A stretch of DNA of 48,510 bases from a virus: the IMG/VR virus record IMGVR_UViG_3300044684_000176, positions 1 to 48,510 of that record. One strand, written 5' to 3'. Below the pieces are notes generated by a model. The model searched no databases, had not been told where the DNA came from, and worked only from the letters and a program-made list of their open reading frames with translations. Made by a program: the position numbers and the translations under genes. Positions 8,433 through 17,081 of the stretch are shown one piece after another (position 1 is the first letter of the stretch; each line of letters begins with the position of its first letter).

Positions 8433-8978
8433 CTACGGGGCTCCCGAATCAGCCGGCACGGCGAGATTGACCGTCAGGCTATCGGCGAATTGAATCGGCG
8501 TCGAGACGACCGGCGTAATTTGCAGGTTGGCGTTAAACGTCCAGCGGTTTTCTTGCTGCTCTTCGCCAGTCAGGAAGGCGAGCTGTTGCGGGTCGTCGCA
8601 GAATAGCGGCGTTACGTTACTCCCCGCGAATTGGTCGACGCCCCACGGGCTGCGGAATAGCGTTACTATGACTTGGGCCGCGTCGCCGCTATTGTCGCCG
8701 TGCACGTCAACTTGGATGACGAGCGTGTACGGCGCGGAGATATCGACGGTCGGGCCGTCCGTGGGGTTCTCCGGATTGTAGCTGGTCGACGGCTGCGCGA
8801 GCCCCTCCCGCCGTAGCGGGGTCAGCACGATATATTCGGGCTCCGGCGGCGGCGCGACGCGGTTGCTCTGGCCGAGGATGACGTTCTCCGCCGGGAGCGT
8901 CGGGTTGACCGTTCGGAGGAAGGTTCCGAGCGCGGTGATCGCCGCCGACTCGGTGACGCTGGGAACGAAAAGGGTCAT
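8433..8978 (-). CDS. Tail terminator / neck protein (gp12-like)
   Basis: A 181-residue protein just upstream of the sheath gene, matching the position and style of phage neck/tail terminator proteins of the LIC_12616 / gp12-like family. Recognisable stretches are ITALGTFLRTVNPTLPAENV followed by GQSNRVAPPPEPEYIVLTPL, and VIQVDVHGDNSGDAAQVIVT with RSPWGVDQF. Such proteins cap the tube and sheath and join the tail to the head. It overlaps its upstream neighbour by an ATGA junction. Confidence 0.75.
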   Translation of the reverse strand: MTLFVPSVTESAAITALGTFLRTVNPTLPAENVILGQSNRVAPPPEPEYIVLTPLRREGLAQPSTSYNPENPTDGPTVDISAPYTLVIQVDVHGDNSGDAAQVIVTLFRSPWGVDQFAGSNVTPLFCDDPQQLAFLTGEEQQENRWTFNANLQITPVVSTPIQFADSLTVNLAVPADSGAP

Positions 8979-9376
8979 GCCGCGGGCCTCGTCTGGAGCG
9001 TGAGCGCGACCTTACACCACCCGCCCGAGCCCCAGGTTTCGAGCACGGCGACCACGAGCCACGTCCCGGCGTCGGCGGACGTCCCGGGCACAACGAGCAA
9101 GTCGCCGCCCTTGCCCCGCGCCCGGTCGATCCCCTCAACGTTGCCTTGGAGGTAGGCCACGCGCTGCACGCCCTGGACGTTGAGCGCGTCGAGCTGGCGA
9201 ACGTCCTTGCCGCCCACGGCCTGAATGTCCGCCGTGACCGTCACGGGGGCCGCGTAGCTCGGCGTCTGTTTGAAGTCCGCGCCGGTCGTGTAGCCGGTCG
9301 AGAGCAAAAGCTGACAGCCGGGCACGGGAGGCGTTACGGCGCGCACGGCCTGCGCGGTGAGGGCCTGGAGGTTCAT
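8975..9376 (-). CDS. Head-tail connector region protein, unknown
   Basis: A 133-residue protein of unassigned family between the gp10-like protein and the tail terminator. It starts at ATG 9376 (overlap with the preceding stop). The sequence is beta-rich, with TPPVPGCQLLLSTGYTTGAD, VTVTADIQAVGGKDVRQLDA and GKGGDLLVVPGTSADAGTWL, and ends with WCKVALTLQTR. Similar sequences stand at this position in other phages with DUF4054 connectors, so a minor head completion or collar role is likely. No catalytic motif is visible. Confidence 0.6.
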   Translation of the reverse strand: MNLQALTAQAVRAVTPPVPGCQLLLSTGYTTGADFKQTPSYAAPVTVTADIQAVGGKDVRQLDALNVQGVQRVAYLQGNVEGIDRARGKGGDLLVVPGTSADAGTWLVVAVLETWGSGGWCKVALTLQTRPAA

Positions 9377-9828
9377 TCCGCGTCGTCCTGTACGTCGTGT
9401 CCCGTCGAGTGGAGCATGTGGGAGGTGTCCACGAGCGGCTTGGCGAAGCCCTTGCGCTCGATAGTGGCCGGGGCCAGGGGCGGGTCATTCGTCTGAACGA
9501 TCGCCTCTTTGAGCTGCCCCTCGATCCCCTCGCCCATAAGCTCTAGGGCGGTCTCCGCGTCATAGCCGTGCTCGGTGACGAGCTTTGCGAGCGCGTCGGG
9601 CCAAGAGGCTTTCTTCGCGGCCACCATGTTAGAGAAGAAGGGGCGGGCGGGGATGCCTCGGGACGGCGCGCCGAAGTTCTGGACCGCCGCCACGAGCGCC
9701 ACCGGGGTTCCGTTCGGGTACTTCGCGCCCTCTAGGAACCCGGCACGCAAGGACCGCTTGCCCTTGAGCTTCGCCGCCAGGGCCTTGAGCACCTTCGCCG
9801 ATCGGTCCCCGCCCCGGATCGTCGCCAT
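9373..9828 (-). CDS. Head-tail connector (HK97 gp10-like)
   Basis: A 151-residue protein with the pattern of HK97 gp10/tail-completion proteins: a basic helical start (DRSAKVLKALAAKLKGKRSL, then RAGFLEGAKYPNGTPVALVA), AVQNFGAPSRGIPARPFF and a C-terminal helix with LMGEGIEGQLKEAI and PLAPATIERKG. I place the start at ATG 9828, five bases after the stop of the preceding gene and behind a TAGGG sequence; the frame is open 20 codons further upstream but that would overlap the neighbour in the wrong style. It completes the head-tail joint between DUF4054 protein and tail terminator. Confidence 0.75.
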   Translation of the reverse strand: MATIRGGDRSAKVLKALAAKLKGKRSLRAGFLEGAKYPNGTPVALVAAVQNFGAPSRGIPARPFFSNMVAAKKASWPDALAKLVTEHGYDAETALELMGEGIEGQLKEAIVQTNDPPLAPATIERKGFAKPLVDTSHMLHSTGHDVQDDAE

Positions 9829-9832
9829 GGCC

Positions 9833-10219
9833 CTAGAGCAAGGCCCCCATTCGGTACATAGCCGACGCCTTCCAGAAGGCCGCGCCATATTGCGTCTGCA
9901 TGAACCAATCCGCGCCGCGTTCGGCCGGAGCCATTTCGAGCTTGACGCTCACGCTCCCTTGCGATGCGTCCGACACCCGGCCGACTGAGCCGATCCGGCT
10001 CGGGTCGTCCAGGGCGGCGAGGTGCGCCACGAGCATTCCCAGGAGCCGGAGGCGCGGCTGATAGGTCGCCGGGTCGCACGGGACCAAGCTGCAATCCTTG
10101 TTCTCGCAATAGGTTTGCGCTTCGTCGAAATACTCCGCGGCGAGGGTCTGGTTGACCGTCGCCGCAAGCGTGGGATAGCGGGCCGCCCACGCCGTATAGT
10201 CAAAGACGGCGACGGTCAC
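9833..10219 (-). CDS. Head-tail adaptor, DUF4054 family
   Basis: A 128-residue helical protein of the DUF4054 head-tail adaptor family, which docks below the portal. Diagnostic parts are FDYTAWAARYPTLAATVNQT, EYFDEAQTYCENKDCSLVPC, the LRLLGMLVAHLAALDD helix and WFMQTQYGAAFWKASA at the end. The start is GTG at 10219. It follows the capsid genes by one unknown gene, the standard order for this module. Confidence 0.85.
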   Translation of the reverse strand: MTVAVFDYTAWAARYPTLAATVNQTLAAEYFDEAQTYCENKDCSLVPCDPATYQPRLRLLGMLVAHLAALDDPSRIGSVGRVSDASQGSVSVKLEMAPAERGADWFMQTQYGAAFWKASAMYRMGALL

Positions 10220-10223
10220 GGGG

Positions 10224-10646
10224 TCAGTCCTCGCCTTCTTCCTCGTTGGTCGGGTTGATCGCCTTCAACTTCGCGCCGAGCTTGTCTTGCTCGATCGGGT
10301 CGGCGTTGTTCGGGAAGTCCTCGGAAATCTCGGTCGCCATGGACTTGGCCGACAGCTCATCGCCCACGGCGAAGACGAGCATGTTGCGGAAGGCCGGCGT
10401 GTCCTTGGACTCTTCGGCGATCTTTTCCCACAGGTCCTTGGGGACGTTCTTCGTGATCCCGTAGCCGCTAGTTCCGCTCGTGCGCTGGGCGACCACGTCG
10501 AACTTGTGCGTCAGCTCGCGGCCGGTCTTCGGGTGGATCGGATGGCGGTTGCCGTTCAACCGGACTTCGCGGATGAGCCCGGTCTTGTCCTTGGTCGAGA
10601 GGATGAGGCCGTTCGGGATTTTGCAGCCGACGGTGACGGTTTCCAT
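10224..10646 (-). CDS. Unknown structural-region protein
   Basis: A 140-residue protein between the major capsid protein and the DUF4054 adaptor. It has a beta-rich start (VTVGCKIPNGLILSTKDK, LIREVRLNGN), a DVVAQRTSGTSGYGITKNVP segment and a very acidic C-terminus ending NEEEGED. Similar sequences occur next to DUF2184 capsid proteins in other phages, usually unnamed. A strong AGGGG ribosome site precedes ATG 10646, and a terminator hairpin sits just upstream, so part of its mRNA may be attenuated. Function is not assignable from sequence. Confidence 0.7.
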   Translation of the reverse strand: METVTVGCKIPNGLILSTKDKTGLIREVRLNGNRHPIHPKTGRELTHKFDVVAQRTSGTSGYGITKNVPKDLWEKIAEESKDTPAFRNMLVFAVGDELSAKSMATEISEDFPNNADPIEQDKLGAKLKAINPTNEEEGED

Positions 10647-10666
10647 GGTTCGCCCCTAAATGCAAA

Positions 10667-10694
10667 GCGCGCCGTCCTATCCTGGGCGGCGCGC
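10667..10694 (-). terminator. Hairpin after the major capsid gene
   Basis: An 8-bp perfect GC stem (GCGCGCCG/CGGCGCGC), extendable inward by three pairs with one wobble to leave a 6-base loop, lies between capsid gene and next gene. On the minus strand it is followed by GCTTTGCATTT, a weak T-rich tract, so it is a partial terminator or an RNA-stabilising end for abundant capsid mRNA. Confidence 0.6.
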
Positions 10695-10721
10695 CGCATT
10701 CGATCGCGATTCGCCGGGGCC

Positions 10722-11783
10722 TTAAACCCCGATCATGCTCGCGATGGCGTAGGGAACCCGGAGGATGAACCCCCAGCCGCCTTGAGACTTCTTTTGCTTC
10801 CAGGCGGAAAGCTCCTGCACGATGTTGTGCGCCCGCATCTTCTCGGTGAAGGCGCAATAACAGACGTCTTGCCCCTCCACCTTGTCGAGGATGAGCTGCA
10901 CCACCTCGCCGGCCGTCGTGTTGTATTCGGGCGCGGTCTTGATCTCCAGGCCCGGAAACGATTTCTTCAGCAGGTCCAGAACGGACACGTTGAAGGAGTT
11001 CGTGGCGGTCATCGCCATTTCGCTTTCCGGCGACATGGCGAGGGTGAACTTGTCCGTCCGCTTGATCGTGCCGCCGCCTTGCTTCACGAGCTGGTAATAC
11101 AGCGACTGAACGTCGGTATAAATCTCGTTGGCGGTGGCGGTGATGACGCCGGAAGTCACCCACGGGCCGTGAGCCTGCGAATTGTACGCCTTCGGGCCGG
11201 GCTGGATCGACGCGGCGAGCGACGGCTCGTTCAAGATGCCGTAGTTCTGGAGACCCGCAATGCCGTTGAAGTACATGCGGTTCTGCATCTTGTCCAAGAT
11301 GAGCGCCGACGCCACGTTCAGTTGCGCCGCCCACCCGATCTTGGCGAGGCCCATCCGCTCCAGCGTCTTTTCGCCCCAGCGCGTCACCGTCTGGTAATGG
11401 AAGCTCTGACGCTGGGGGAAGTTGACGTTCGCGCCCACCGACCCGTTGTCGTTGAAATCTCCGTACGCGGAGGTTTCGCCGGTGTTTTCCACCACCGGGA
11501 AGGTCGCCGTCTCGGTGAGCCAGTCGCCCTTGCGCACCTCGCCGACGATCTCCGCGGCTTGGTTCGGGGTCACGAGGACCCGGATGAGATCGGGGTCGAC
11601 GTAGTTCGTCAGGTAGGCGGGGACGCCGGCCGAAGACGTGGTGACGAGCGTGGGCTGCGCGTCAAACGCGAGTTCGCAGTCCTGCGCGTACAGCTCGGGG
11701 AGATAGTCCACGGTCTCACGCGGCAGCGTGATTCCGTATTCCCGCTCCAGGCGAGCGAAGTCCTTGTGACGTTGGATGGTCAT
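10722..11783 (-). CDS. Major capsid protein (DUF2184 family)
   Basis: A 353-residue major capsid protein of the DUF2184 family, an HK97-fold group. Family signs are the start HKDFARLEREYGITLPRETV, VDPDLIRVLVTPNQAAEIVG (spine helix region), GSVGANVNFPQRQSFHYQTV and the C-terminal QGGWGFILRVPYAIASMIGV. It follows the decoration gene and precedes the connector genes. The stop codon lies in the loop of a 5-bp hairpin (10715-10731), followed 20 bases later by a stronger hairpin. No separate scaffold gene is seen. Confidence 0.9.
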   Translation of the reverse strand: MTIQRHKDFARLEREYGITLPRETVDYLPELYAQDCELAFDAQPTLVTTSSAGVPAYLTNYVDPDLIRVLVTPNQAAEIVGEVRKGDWLTETATFPVVENTGETSAYGDFNDNGSVGANVNFPQRQSFHYQTVTRWGEKTLERMGLAKIGWAAQLNVASALILDKMQNRMYFNGIAGLQNYGILNEPSLAASIQPGPKAYNSQAHGPWVTSGVITATANEIYTDVQSLYYQLVKQGGGTIKRTDKFTLAMSPESEMAMTATNSFNVSVLDLLKKSFPGLEIKTAPEYNTTAGEVVQLILDKVEGQDVCYCAFTEKMRAHNIVQELSAWKQKKSQGGWGFILRVPYAIASMIGV

Positions 11784-11792
11784 TTCCCGCCC

Positions 11793-12725
11793 TTACCCGA
11801 GAGGCTGCGAAGACATTTTGATGAGGTCGCCGACGTCGCCCCAGCTCTGCGCGTACCACTTCGTTTCGATTTCCGAGGTGGTGGTGAGCGCTTCGCTGGC
11901 GACGGTCTGCGACGCGCTGACGACGTAGGTTCCCACGCCGCCCGCGCCCGTCCCGAGGGCGGTGATCGCGGTGCTCGTGACGCCCGCGCCGCTGACGATC
12001 TGGCCCACGGCCAGCGCGCCCGAGGCGACGGCCGAGACGGTGAGCGTGCCGTACGAGCCCGAGACGGTCACGGCCCCGGCGGTGCTCTGGAAGGTCGACA
12101 CCGCGTAGGTCCCGACGCCGCCGGTCGTGCCGGTGAGCTGCTCGCTGATGGTCGTGCCGGAAACGATGCCCGTGCCGGAGATCACCGCGCCCGGGACCAC
12201 GGTGCCGGAGCCCACGGCCGAGACGGTCAGGACGCCCTCAGTGATCTGGCCCGTCACCGAGAAGGTCGCCGGGGCGATGGCCCCCGTGACGCTCGCGCCC
12301 TGCGCCGGGGAGCCGGCGGCCCGGAAGGCGATCGCCCCGGTGGTGTAATTGGCGTACGCCTTCATGCCCACCTGAACCGGCGAGCCCGAGGTGTTGCGGA
12401 CCCAGAAGTCGCCCGACTTGTAGACGGTGACGGGCTGGCCCTTCTGGATGGTGTACGAGCTGTCCGCCAGATAGTTGACGATGGTGGCGGACATTTGCTG
12501 GCGGCCGACGAGCCCGGTCGGAGCGCCGATACCGGAGCTGGACAGGGTCGTACCCTGGCCGGTCGCATCGGCGGGGTCCGCCCAGGCGAAATTCCCGATG
12601 GTGACGCCGGAAGAACCGGCGACGTAGCCGCCGGGGATGGTCAGGGCGACGGCGTGCGGGTTCGCCGAAGCGAAGTCGCCGGGCAGCGCCGGGGCCGGGT
12701 TCCTGTTGACGACGGTTTGGAGCAT
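11793..12725 (-). CDS. Capsid decoration / structural cement protein with inserted module
   Basis: A 310-residue protein whose first 145 residues resemble phage structural cement (Gp24-type) proteins, with the start [40 protein letters not shown] and [20 protein letters not shown]. The true C-terminus ([20 protein letters not shown]) is normally joined straight to the first half. Residues about 148-282 are an insertion of two copies of the same Gly/Thr-rich beta module that interrupts the sheath. It lies directly upstream of the major capsid gene and probably caps capsomer joints, with the insert exposed. Confidence 0.82.
   Translation of the reverse strand: MLQTVVNRNPAPALPGDFASANPHAVALTIPGGYVAGSSGVTIGNFAWADPADATGQGTTLSSSGIGAPTGLVGRQQMSATIVNYLADSSYTIQKGQPVTVYKSGDFWVRNTSGSPVQVGMKAYANYTTGAIAFRAAGSPAQGASVTGAIAPATFSVTGQITEGVLTVSAVGSGTVVPGAVISGTGIVSGTTISEQLTGTTGGVGTYAVSTFQSTAGAVTVSGSYGTLTVSAVASGALAVGQIVSGAGVTSTAITALGTGAGGVGTYVVSASQTVASEALTTTSEIETKWYAQSWGDVGDLIKMSSQPLG
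11880..12284 (-). repeat. Gly/Thr-rich beta module, two copies inside the decoration protein
   Basis: Two tandem units encode [20 protein letters not shown] with [20 protein letters not shown], and [20 protein letters not shown] with [19 protein letters not shown]. The match with the sheath insert is close at DNA level too, for instance around GTGCCGGTGAGCTG on the plus strand in both, so recent copying or gene conversion is plausible. Confidence 0.8.
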
Positions 12726-12768
12726 TGCGGCGGGTCCTTAACCTGATGCTGACGGGGCGCGCGGGGCC

Positions 12769-14136
12769 TTAGAGGCCCCGCTTGAGACGGCCGGCGGTCG
12801 GGAACCGCTCGCGGAAGTCGTCGCCCTTGCCGTCCATGGCGATCGTCTCGCGGCGCGGCTTGGGCGCGTCGCCGGTCGGAAGCGCCTTGAACAGCCCGCG
12901 GTAGGCGGATGGCTCGACGCCGTTGAGGTCGACGCCGCGTTGCTCCAGCGCGAACTTGTAGACGGCCGCGGCCGAGTCCATCGCGACCTTGATCTCACCG
13001 ACGACGGGGAACACGTCCCGCTCGGCGTCGCGAATGGCGTTCAGGCGCGCGATCGTGTTGCGCTCGATGGTGGCGGCGTCCATGGCGGGCCTGTCGTCCT
13101 TGTTCTTCTCGTCCTTGGGCTTGGGCTCACCCTCGCCCGGCTTCGGCGGCTCCTCGCCGCCGTCCTTCGCGCCCTTCGGCTTCACCATGTCGGACGCGGC
13201 GGCGAAGTCCTCATCGCCCAGCTTGCCCTTGAGGAAGGCGAGGAGCTTGGCGACCGGGTCCTCATCGCCGTCGTCCACGGCGGGGGTGTCCTCGGGCTCG
13301 GGGAGGTCGTCCGATTCGTCGGCCGGGACCGCGCCGTTGAGCGCGCCGATGACCTTGACCACGTCGTCCACGTCCAAGCTCTCGTCCTGCGCCAGGAGCG
13401 GGGTCGCGGTGCGAACCACCTTCGCGGCCAGGGCCTGCGTCTCGGCCTTGAGGTTCTTGCGCGACAGACCGGCCAGGATCGGCGACGGATCGAAAGCCTT
13501 ATCCATCGCCAGCTTCGGCCCCACGAGCGCGCGGAGGGCTCCGGCGGCGAGAAGGGCGGTCTTGGTCTTCATCGGGATAGGCCCCTCGATTTGGCTGTCA
13601 GCCACAACAACGTCAGACCCGGCGCGCCCTGATTCGACTAGCGCGACGTGATTTCCAAGGATGCTGCGCATAACTCCGTCGTAATGCAAGCCCTCGTAAG
13701 TACCGGGAGTCATATCCGGAGAATAACGGTATGCGGCGGACAGCTCGACGACTTCCCGCGATTCGATCGCGGCAATCGCTTCAGCATCCCAAAAGCAAAG
13801 GGAGTTGCGCAAATACGGGTTAGAGAAGTCCGCATCCGTCCCGAGAGACCCAATCGTCAGGTCTTTCATGGGCTTCTTGGCGTTAACCGGGACGTGGCGG
13901 CTAAGAATTTGCAGATTGTTGAACGACGCCGCGCCCTTCGCCAGCTCATCGGGGTCACGGAGCATGTAATAAACGCGAGACGGATCAAGCCCGAGGTCTT
14001 GGAAACCCGGGATTTCGTCGCCGCGATACGGGTTGACCGTCGCCTTGCTGATGTTCGACACGCGCACATGCAGCCGGCCGTCCGCGTCGTAATAGCGGGC
14101 CGAGCGATCGAAGGCGAAAAGGACGGTGGCGTTCAT
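12769..14136 (-). CDS. Prohead protease / scaffold (DUF2213)
   Basis: A 455-residue DUF2213 protein, the maturation protease of this capsid type. Residues 1-150 form the protease-like part: FAFDRSARYYDADGRLHVRV, SNISKATVNPYRGDEIPGF, NLQILSRHVPVNAKKP, ELSAAYRYSPDMTPGTYEG and SILGNHVALVESGRAG, where His, Ser and acidic residues of the usual active site reside. Residues 250-420 are acidic, Lys/Pro-rich and helical, suited to a fused scaffold. The start at ATG 14136 overlaps the preceding stop (ATGA); an upstream open stretch is not used. A 7-8 bp hairpin holds its stop codon in the loop (12761-12781). Confidence 0.85.
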   Translation of the reverse strand: MNATVLFAFDRSARYYDADGRLHVRVSNISKATVNPYRGDEIPGFQDLGLDPSRVYYMLRDPDELAKGAASFNNLQILSRHVPVNAKKPMKDLTIGSLGTDADFSNPYLRNSLCFWDAEAIAAIESREVVELSAAYRYSPDMTPGTYEGLHYDGVMRSILGNHVALVESGRAGSDVVVADSQIEGPIPMKTKTALLAAGALRALVGPKLAMDKAFDPSPILAGLSRKNLKAETQALAAKVVRTATPLLAQDESLDVDDVVKVIGALNGAVPADESDDLPEPEDTPAVDDGDEDPVAKLLAFLKGKLGDEDFAAASDMVKPKGAKDGGEEPPKPGEGEPKPKDEKNKDDRPAMDAATIERNTIARLNAIRDAERDVFPVVGEIKVAMDSAAAVYKFALEQRGVDLNGVEPSAYRGLFKALPTGDAPKPRRETIAMDGKGDDFRERFPTAGRLKRGL

Positions 14137-14504
14137 CGGACCGGGTCCATTTGCGGGGGCGTCCAGTAGGCCGAGAGCGTGACTTCCGCGGTCGCCTGAT
14201 CCGGGAAGCACAATTCGACGGTCTGCGTCGGGTTGGCCGGGTCGTCGCCAGCCCACACGCCGTCTAGCGGCGCGGCGACTTGGTACTGAGCGGCGGCTGG
14301 CGTGTTCGACAGTACGTCAGGCGTGGCGATCAGACGGTACCCGGGTTTTGGCGCATAGACCGGGTTGCCGTTGGCGTCGGTCCCGGTCTGTACGCTCGGT
14401 GAGATCGGCATGACGTTGCCGGCCCAGGTCCCAGAGGGCTGGGTCTGCGCGTGGGCCACACCCGCGAGGGTCACGGCCAGGGCGAAGGCGAGGAGGGTTC
14501 GCAT
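14133..14504 (-). CDS. Small exported protein with signal peptide
   Basis: A 123-residue protein with a clear Sec signal peptide: MRTLLAFALAVTLAGVAHAQ, positive start, hydrophobic core and AHA-Q cleavage site near residue 19-20. The mature part is beta-rich (YRLIATPDVLSNTPAAAQYQ, then DDPANPTQTVELCFPDQATA). An AGGAG ribosome site precedes ATG 14504; the longer open frame upstream is ignored for this reason. It is wedged between a fibre-like protein and the prohead protease by 4- to 8-base junctions, so it belongs to the late operon. I do not recognise the family; a virion-surface or periplasmic role is inferred only from the signal. Confidence 0.72.
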   Translation of the reverse strand: MRTLLAFALAVTLAGVAHAQTQPSGTWAGNVMPISPSVQTGTDANGNPVYAPKPGYRLIATPDVLSNTPAAAQYQVAAPLDGVWAGDDPANPTQTVELCFPDQATAEVTLSAYWTPPQMDPVR

Positions 14505-14512
14505 GGTCGCTC

Positions 14513-17080
14513 CTAGTGCGTGAGGGCTTGTTCTTGAGCGGGCGACTTGGCCTGTTGATAGACCGTGATCGCCTGTACGTAGTCGTTCAGCCACGAGTCC
14601 CCGAGGCTTTCACCGACGCCGATACTCAGTTGCGTGAACCTTGGAACTGTCGGAGCTGCGGACCCCTGATACCCGGTTGTGCCGTCCAACATACCGGACG
14701 GGGTGGCAGGCCCGGAACCGATTACCTTGTGGGTTCCGATACCCCACGAGTTGCCGCCCCCAGCGCTTAAATACACAGTCCCATTCGCCACGTACCGCAC
14801 AGCAAAGTTAGCGCCGGTATTCTGTCTGAACAGAGAGAGGCGATTGTTCAACGTACCATCGCTGAGGGACACCGCGTATTCATTCATAGGCCCTGCGACT
14901 GCTCTCGACGTGTTGACCTTCGCCCATAGAGTCACGCCCGCGCCCGGCTTGAGGCCGCCAACGCTCGCCACGTCCGCCGCCCGAGTCGCCGAGGCGGAGG
15001 TGGTGGGGGTGCAGGAGGTGGCGAAGGCGAGGGCCTCAATCTGCGAACACCACGCATACACGCCGGAGCTACCCGTCCCCGCAAAGGACGTCGTCGTGCC
15101 GTTGTTCAGGTAGTTGTTGAGCGCGACCTGCGTTCCTGCGCCTTTGGTCGAAGTGAGCGCGACCCAGCACCATCCATTGTTGACGGGCACGGCTTTCGCC
15201 GACGTCCCCGACCATGATCCGTTGCTCGTGGTCGCGTTCAGCGTGCAGGTCGACAGGTTGACTACCGTGTACGCGTCCCCAGACGTCAGGTCGCTCATGT
15301 CCAACTGAAGGAGCGAATACTCGCCAGCCTTCAGGTACTCCGAAGCAGTCACGACACCGTTCGCGATGGTGACGGGCTGCGAACGGATGTGCGTCCCGTT
15401 CGTGGTCGTGTCGAGAATGTGGGTCGCGGTCGTCGTCCCATCGGGAGCGGCTGCGGCGTTGTTGGTTGCGGTCGTGCCCCCGGTGCCCCCGCTCGCCCAA
15501 GGCGACGTACCAAGCGCGTTCGACTGCAAGGTCAGGTTCGTACTCGCCTGCTCCACCAACAGCCCCAGGTCGGTGATCCGGGGATCGTTGACGGACACCG
15601 CGCTCCCGGCGGTGGCGATGTAGGCGGTCGGGTAGCCGCCGGCCGGGGCGGGGATGCCTTGAAGCTCCTCCTGCACCTCGTAGTATCGCAAAGTGAAGTC
15701 GTAGCTCTGCCCGTTGGCGATATTGCTGCAGGTCCGCAGCGCGGGCAGAACCCGAAGCGTCGAGGCGTTCGATAGCGTGGCCGTCCACGAGAAGCGTGTG
15801 AGGGCAGAAGTCAGCGCCAGCGCCGCACTATCGTTCTCTCGGATATACGTTCCTGTGCCGCCGCCTTCTTGCTGGACGAGGCAAATTCCGCCGCTAGGAA
15901 GCGTTCCGCCAACGAGCGCGGCGCTCAGACTTTCGGTCCACGTTTGGCCCGTGGCTGCGACGATCTGATTGCTGCTTTCAAAATACGAGTAGAGGGCCGC
16001 AGCCGTGCCGGTGTTGGTCCCGAAGTACCGCACGTCCACCATGTTGCCGTTCGCGGTCGGCGTTACCGCGACGATCTGGACCGAAAGCCCCGCGCCGTTG
16101 GTACCCGGCGACGGCCATGTGGTCGGCATGGCCCCGCCCGAGCCGAGCGTTCCGACCGTCGCCCCGGTCGCGTTGCCGTTGCGGATGCTGTTCGTCCGCG
16201 TCGGGAAGTAGACGAGCGACAGGTCATAGCCGTTCGGGTCGTTGACCGTGACGGCCGAGCCCGAGGTCGGAACGTAGGTCGCAGCGGTCGGGCCGTGGTT
16301 CACCATCGGCGCGCAGATACGGAAGGTCGCATCCACTGGGAGGCCCGTTCCGGCAACGGCGGGGCTCAGAAAGAACGGCAACCCGGCGGCGGCAGCGTTC
16401 CCGACAGTGTGGGTGTTGGTCGTGCGGGTAAGTGTAGACGTCGCCGACAGGGCGACGTTGTATTGCGATCCGCTGATGTAGTTGCCGTTGCTGTTGGCTT
16501 CAGCCGTGGCGAGACTAACCCCGCTCAGGTTGTTAGTGGTCCCGCCGACAAGCGATGAGTACACCGATCCGGTAAATACTTGGCCGGTCGCTGCTGGGAT
16601 CGCGATGCCCGACGAAAAGTAGACCTGCGGAGCGCCCGTGCTAGTGGTCGTCCCATATAGCCGCTCGTCGACGCACTGAAAGCCGCCTTGCTGGCTCAGG
16701 CCGACGACTTGCCACGTCAGGCCATCGCCATTGGTCGTGGCGAGCCAACCGGTCGGCTGCGTTCCGTTTCCCCCAACTTGGGCGACCGTCTGCGCTCCCT
16801 GCATCGTCGAGTTCGGGACGAAGTTCGTACTCGTCGCGTTGTTCGCATACCCCGCGCTCGACCGGCTGAACGATGCGCCGGGGAGGGCGGAGAACGAGGC
16901 GTAATTGACACCGCGCTCGGCGAAGCTCTGCGACGTGGTCTGAAAATTCAGCGCGAGCGTCGGCGGCGGGACCGGCGACTTGAGAAGCGAAACGACTTGC
17001 GCGGGCGTCAGAGCTTCGGCGGCCGGCGCGAGAAGGAGAGCCGCGAGCGCGACCGCGGCGGCGAGCTGACGGCGGCGCAT
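14513..17080 (-). CDS. Large exported, repeat-containing fibre/head-spike-like protein
   Basis: An 855-residue protein starting with a signal peptide (RRRQLAAAVALAALLLAPAA, cleavage near AEA) and a short linker with ALNFQTTSQSFAERGVNY. The rest is three related blocks, each with a Asn-rich opening (NFVPNSTMQGAQ, NSIRNGNATGATVG, NLTLQSNALGTSPW), a jelly-roll-like carbohydrate-binding middle, and links such as YVPTSGSAVTVNDP and YIATAGSAVSVNDP. This resembles phage head spike / concanavalin-like fibres that bind glycans. It is encoded in the head operon between two other signal-peptide proteins, so a capsid-surface fibre is plausible; the secretion signal is unexpected. Confidence 0.7.
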   Translation of the reverse strand: MRRRQLAAAVALAALLLAPAAEALTPAQVVSLLKSPVPPPTLALNFQTTSQSFAERGVNYASFSALPGASFSRSSAGYANNATSTNFVPNSTMQGAQTVAQVGGNGTQPTGWLATTNGDGLTWQVVGLSQQGGFQCVDERLYGTTTSTGAPQVYFSSGIAIPAATGQVFTGSVYSSLVGGTTNNLSGVSLATAEANSNGNYISGSQYNVALSATSTLTRTTNTHTVGNAAAAGLPFFLSPAVAGTGLPVDATFRICAPMVNHGPTAATYVPTSGSAVTVNDPNGYDLSLVYFPTRTNSIRNGNATGATVGTLGSGGAMPTTWPSPGTNGAGLSVQIVAVTPTANGNMVDVRYFGTNTGTAAALYSYFESSNQIVAATGQTWTESLSAALVGGTLPSGGICLVQQEGGGTGTYIRENDSAALALTSALTRFSWTATLSNASTLRVLPALRTCSNIANGQSYDFTLRYYEVQEELQGIPAPAGGYPTAYIATAGSAVSVNDPRITDLGLLVEQASTNLTLQSNALGTSPWASGGTGGTTATNNAAAAPDGTTTATHILDTTTNGTHIRSQPVTIANGVVTASEYLKAGEYSLLQLDMSDLTSGDAYTVVNLSTCTLNATTSNGSWSGTSAKAVPVNNGWCWVALTSTKGAGTQVALNNYLNNGTTTSFAGTGSSGVYAWCSQIEALAFATSCTPTTSASATRAADVASVGGLKPGAGVTLWAKVNTSRAVAGPMNEYAVSLSDGTLNNRLSLFRQNTGANFAVRYVANGTVYLSAGGGNSWGIGTHKVIGSGPATPSGMLDGTTGYQGSAAPTVPRFTQLSIGVGESLGDSWLNDYVQAITVYQQAKSPAQEQALTH

Positions 17081-17081
17081 G

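Noticed and set aside
10287-12746. An 819-codon plus-strand frame opposite capsid genes
   Set aside because: It runs against the major capsid and decoration genes; its length is due to high GC and the repeated Gly/Thr module.
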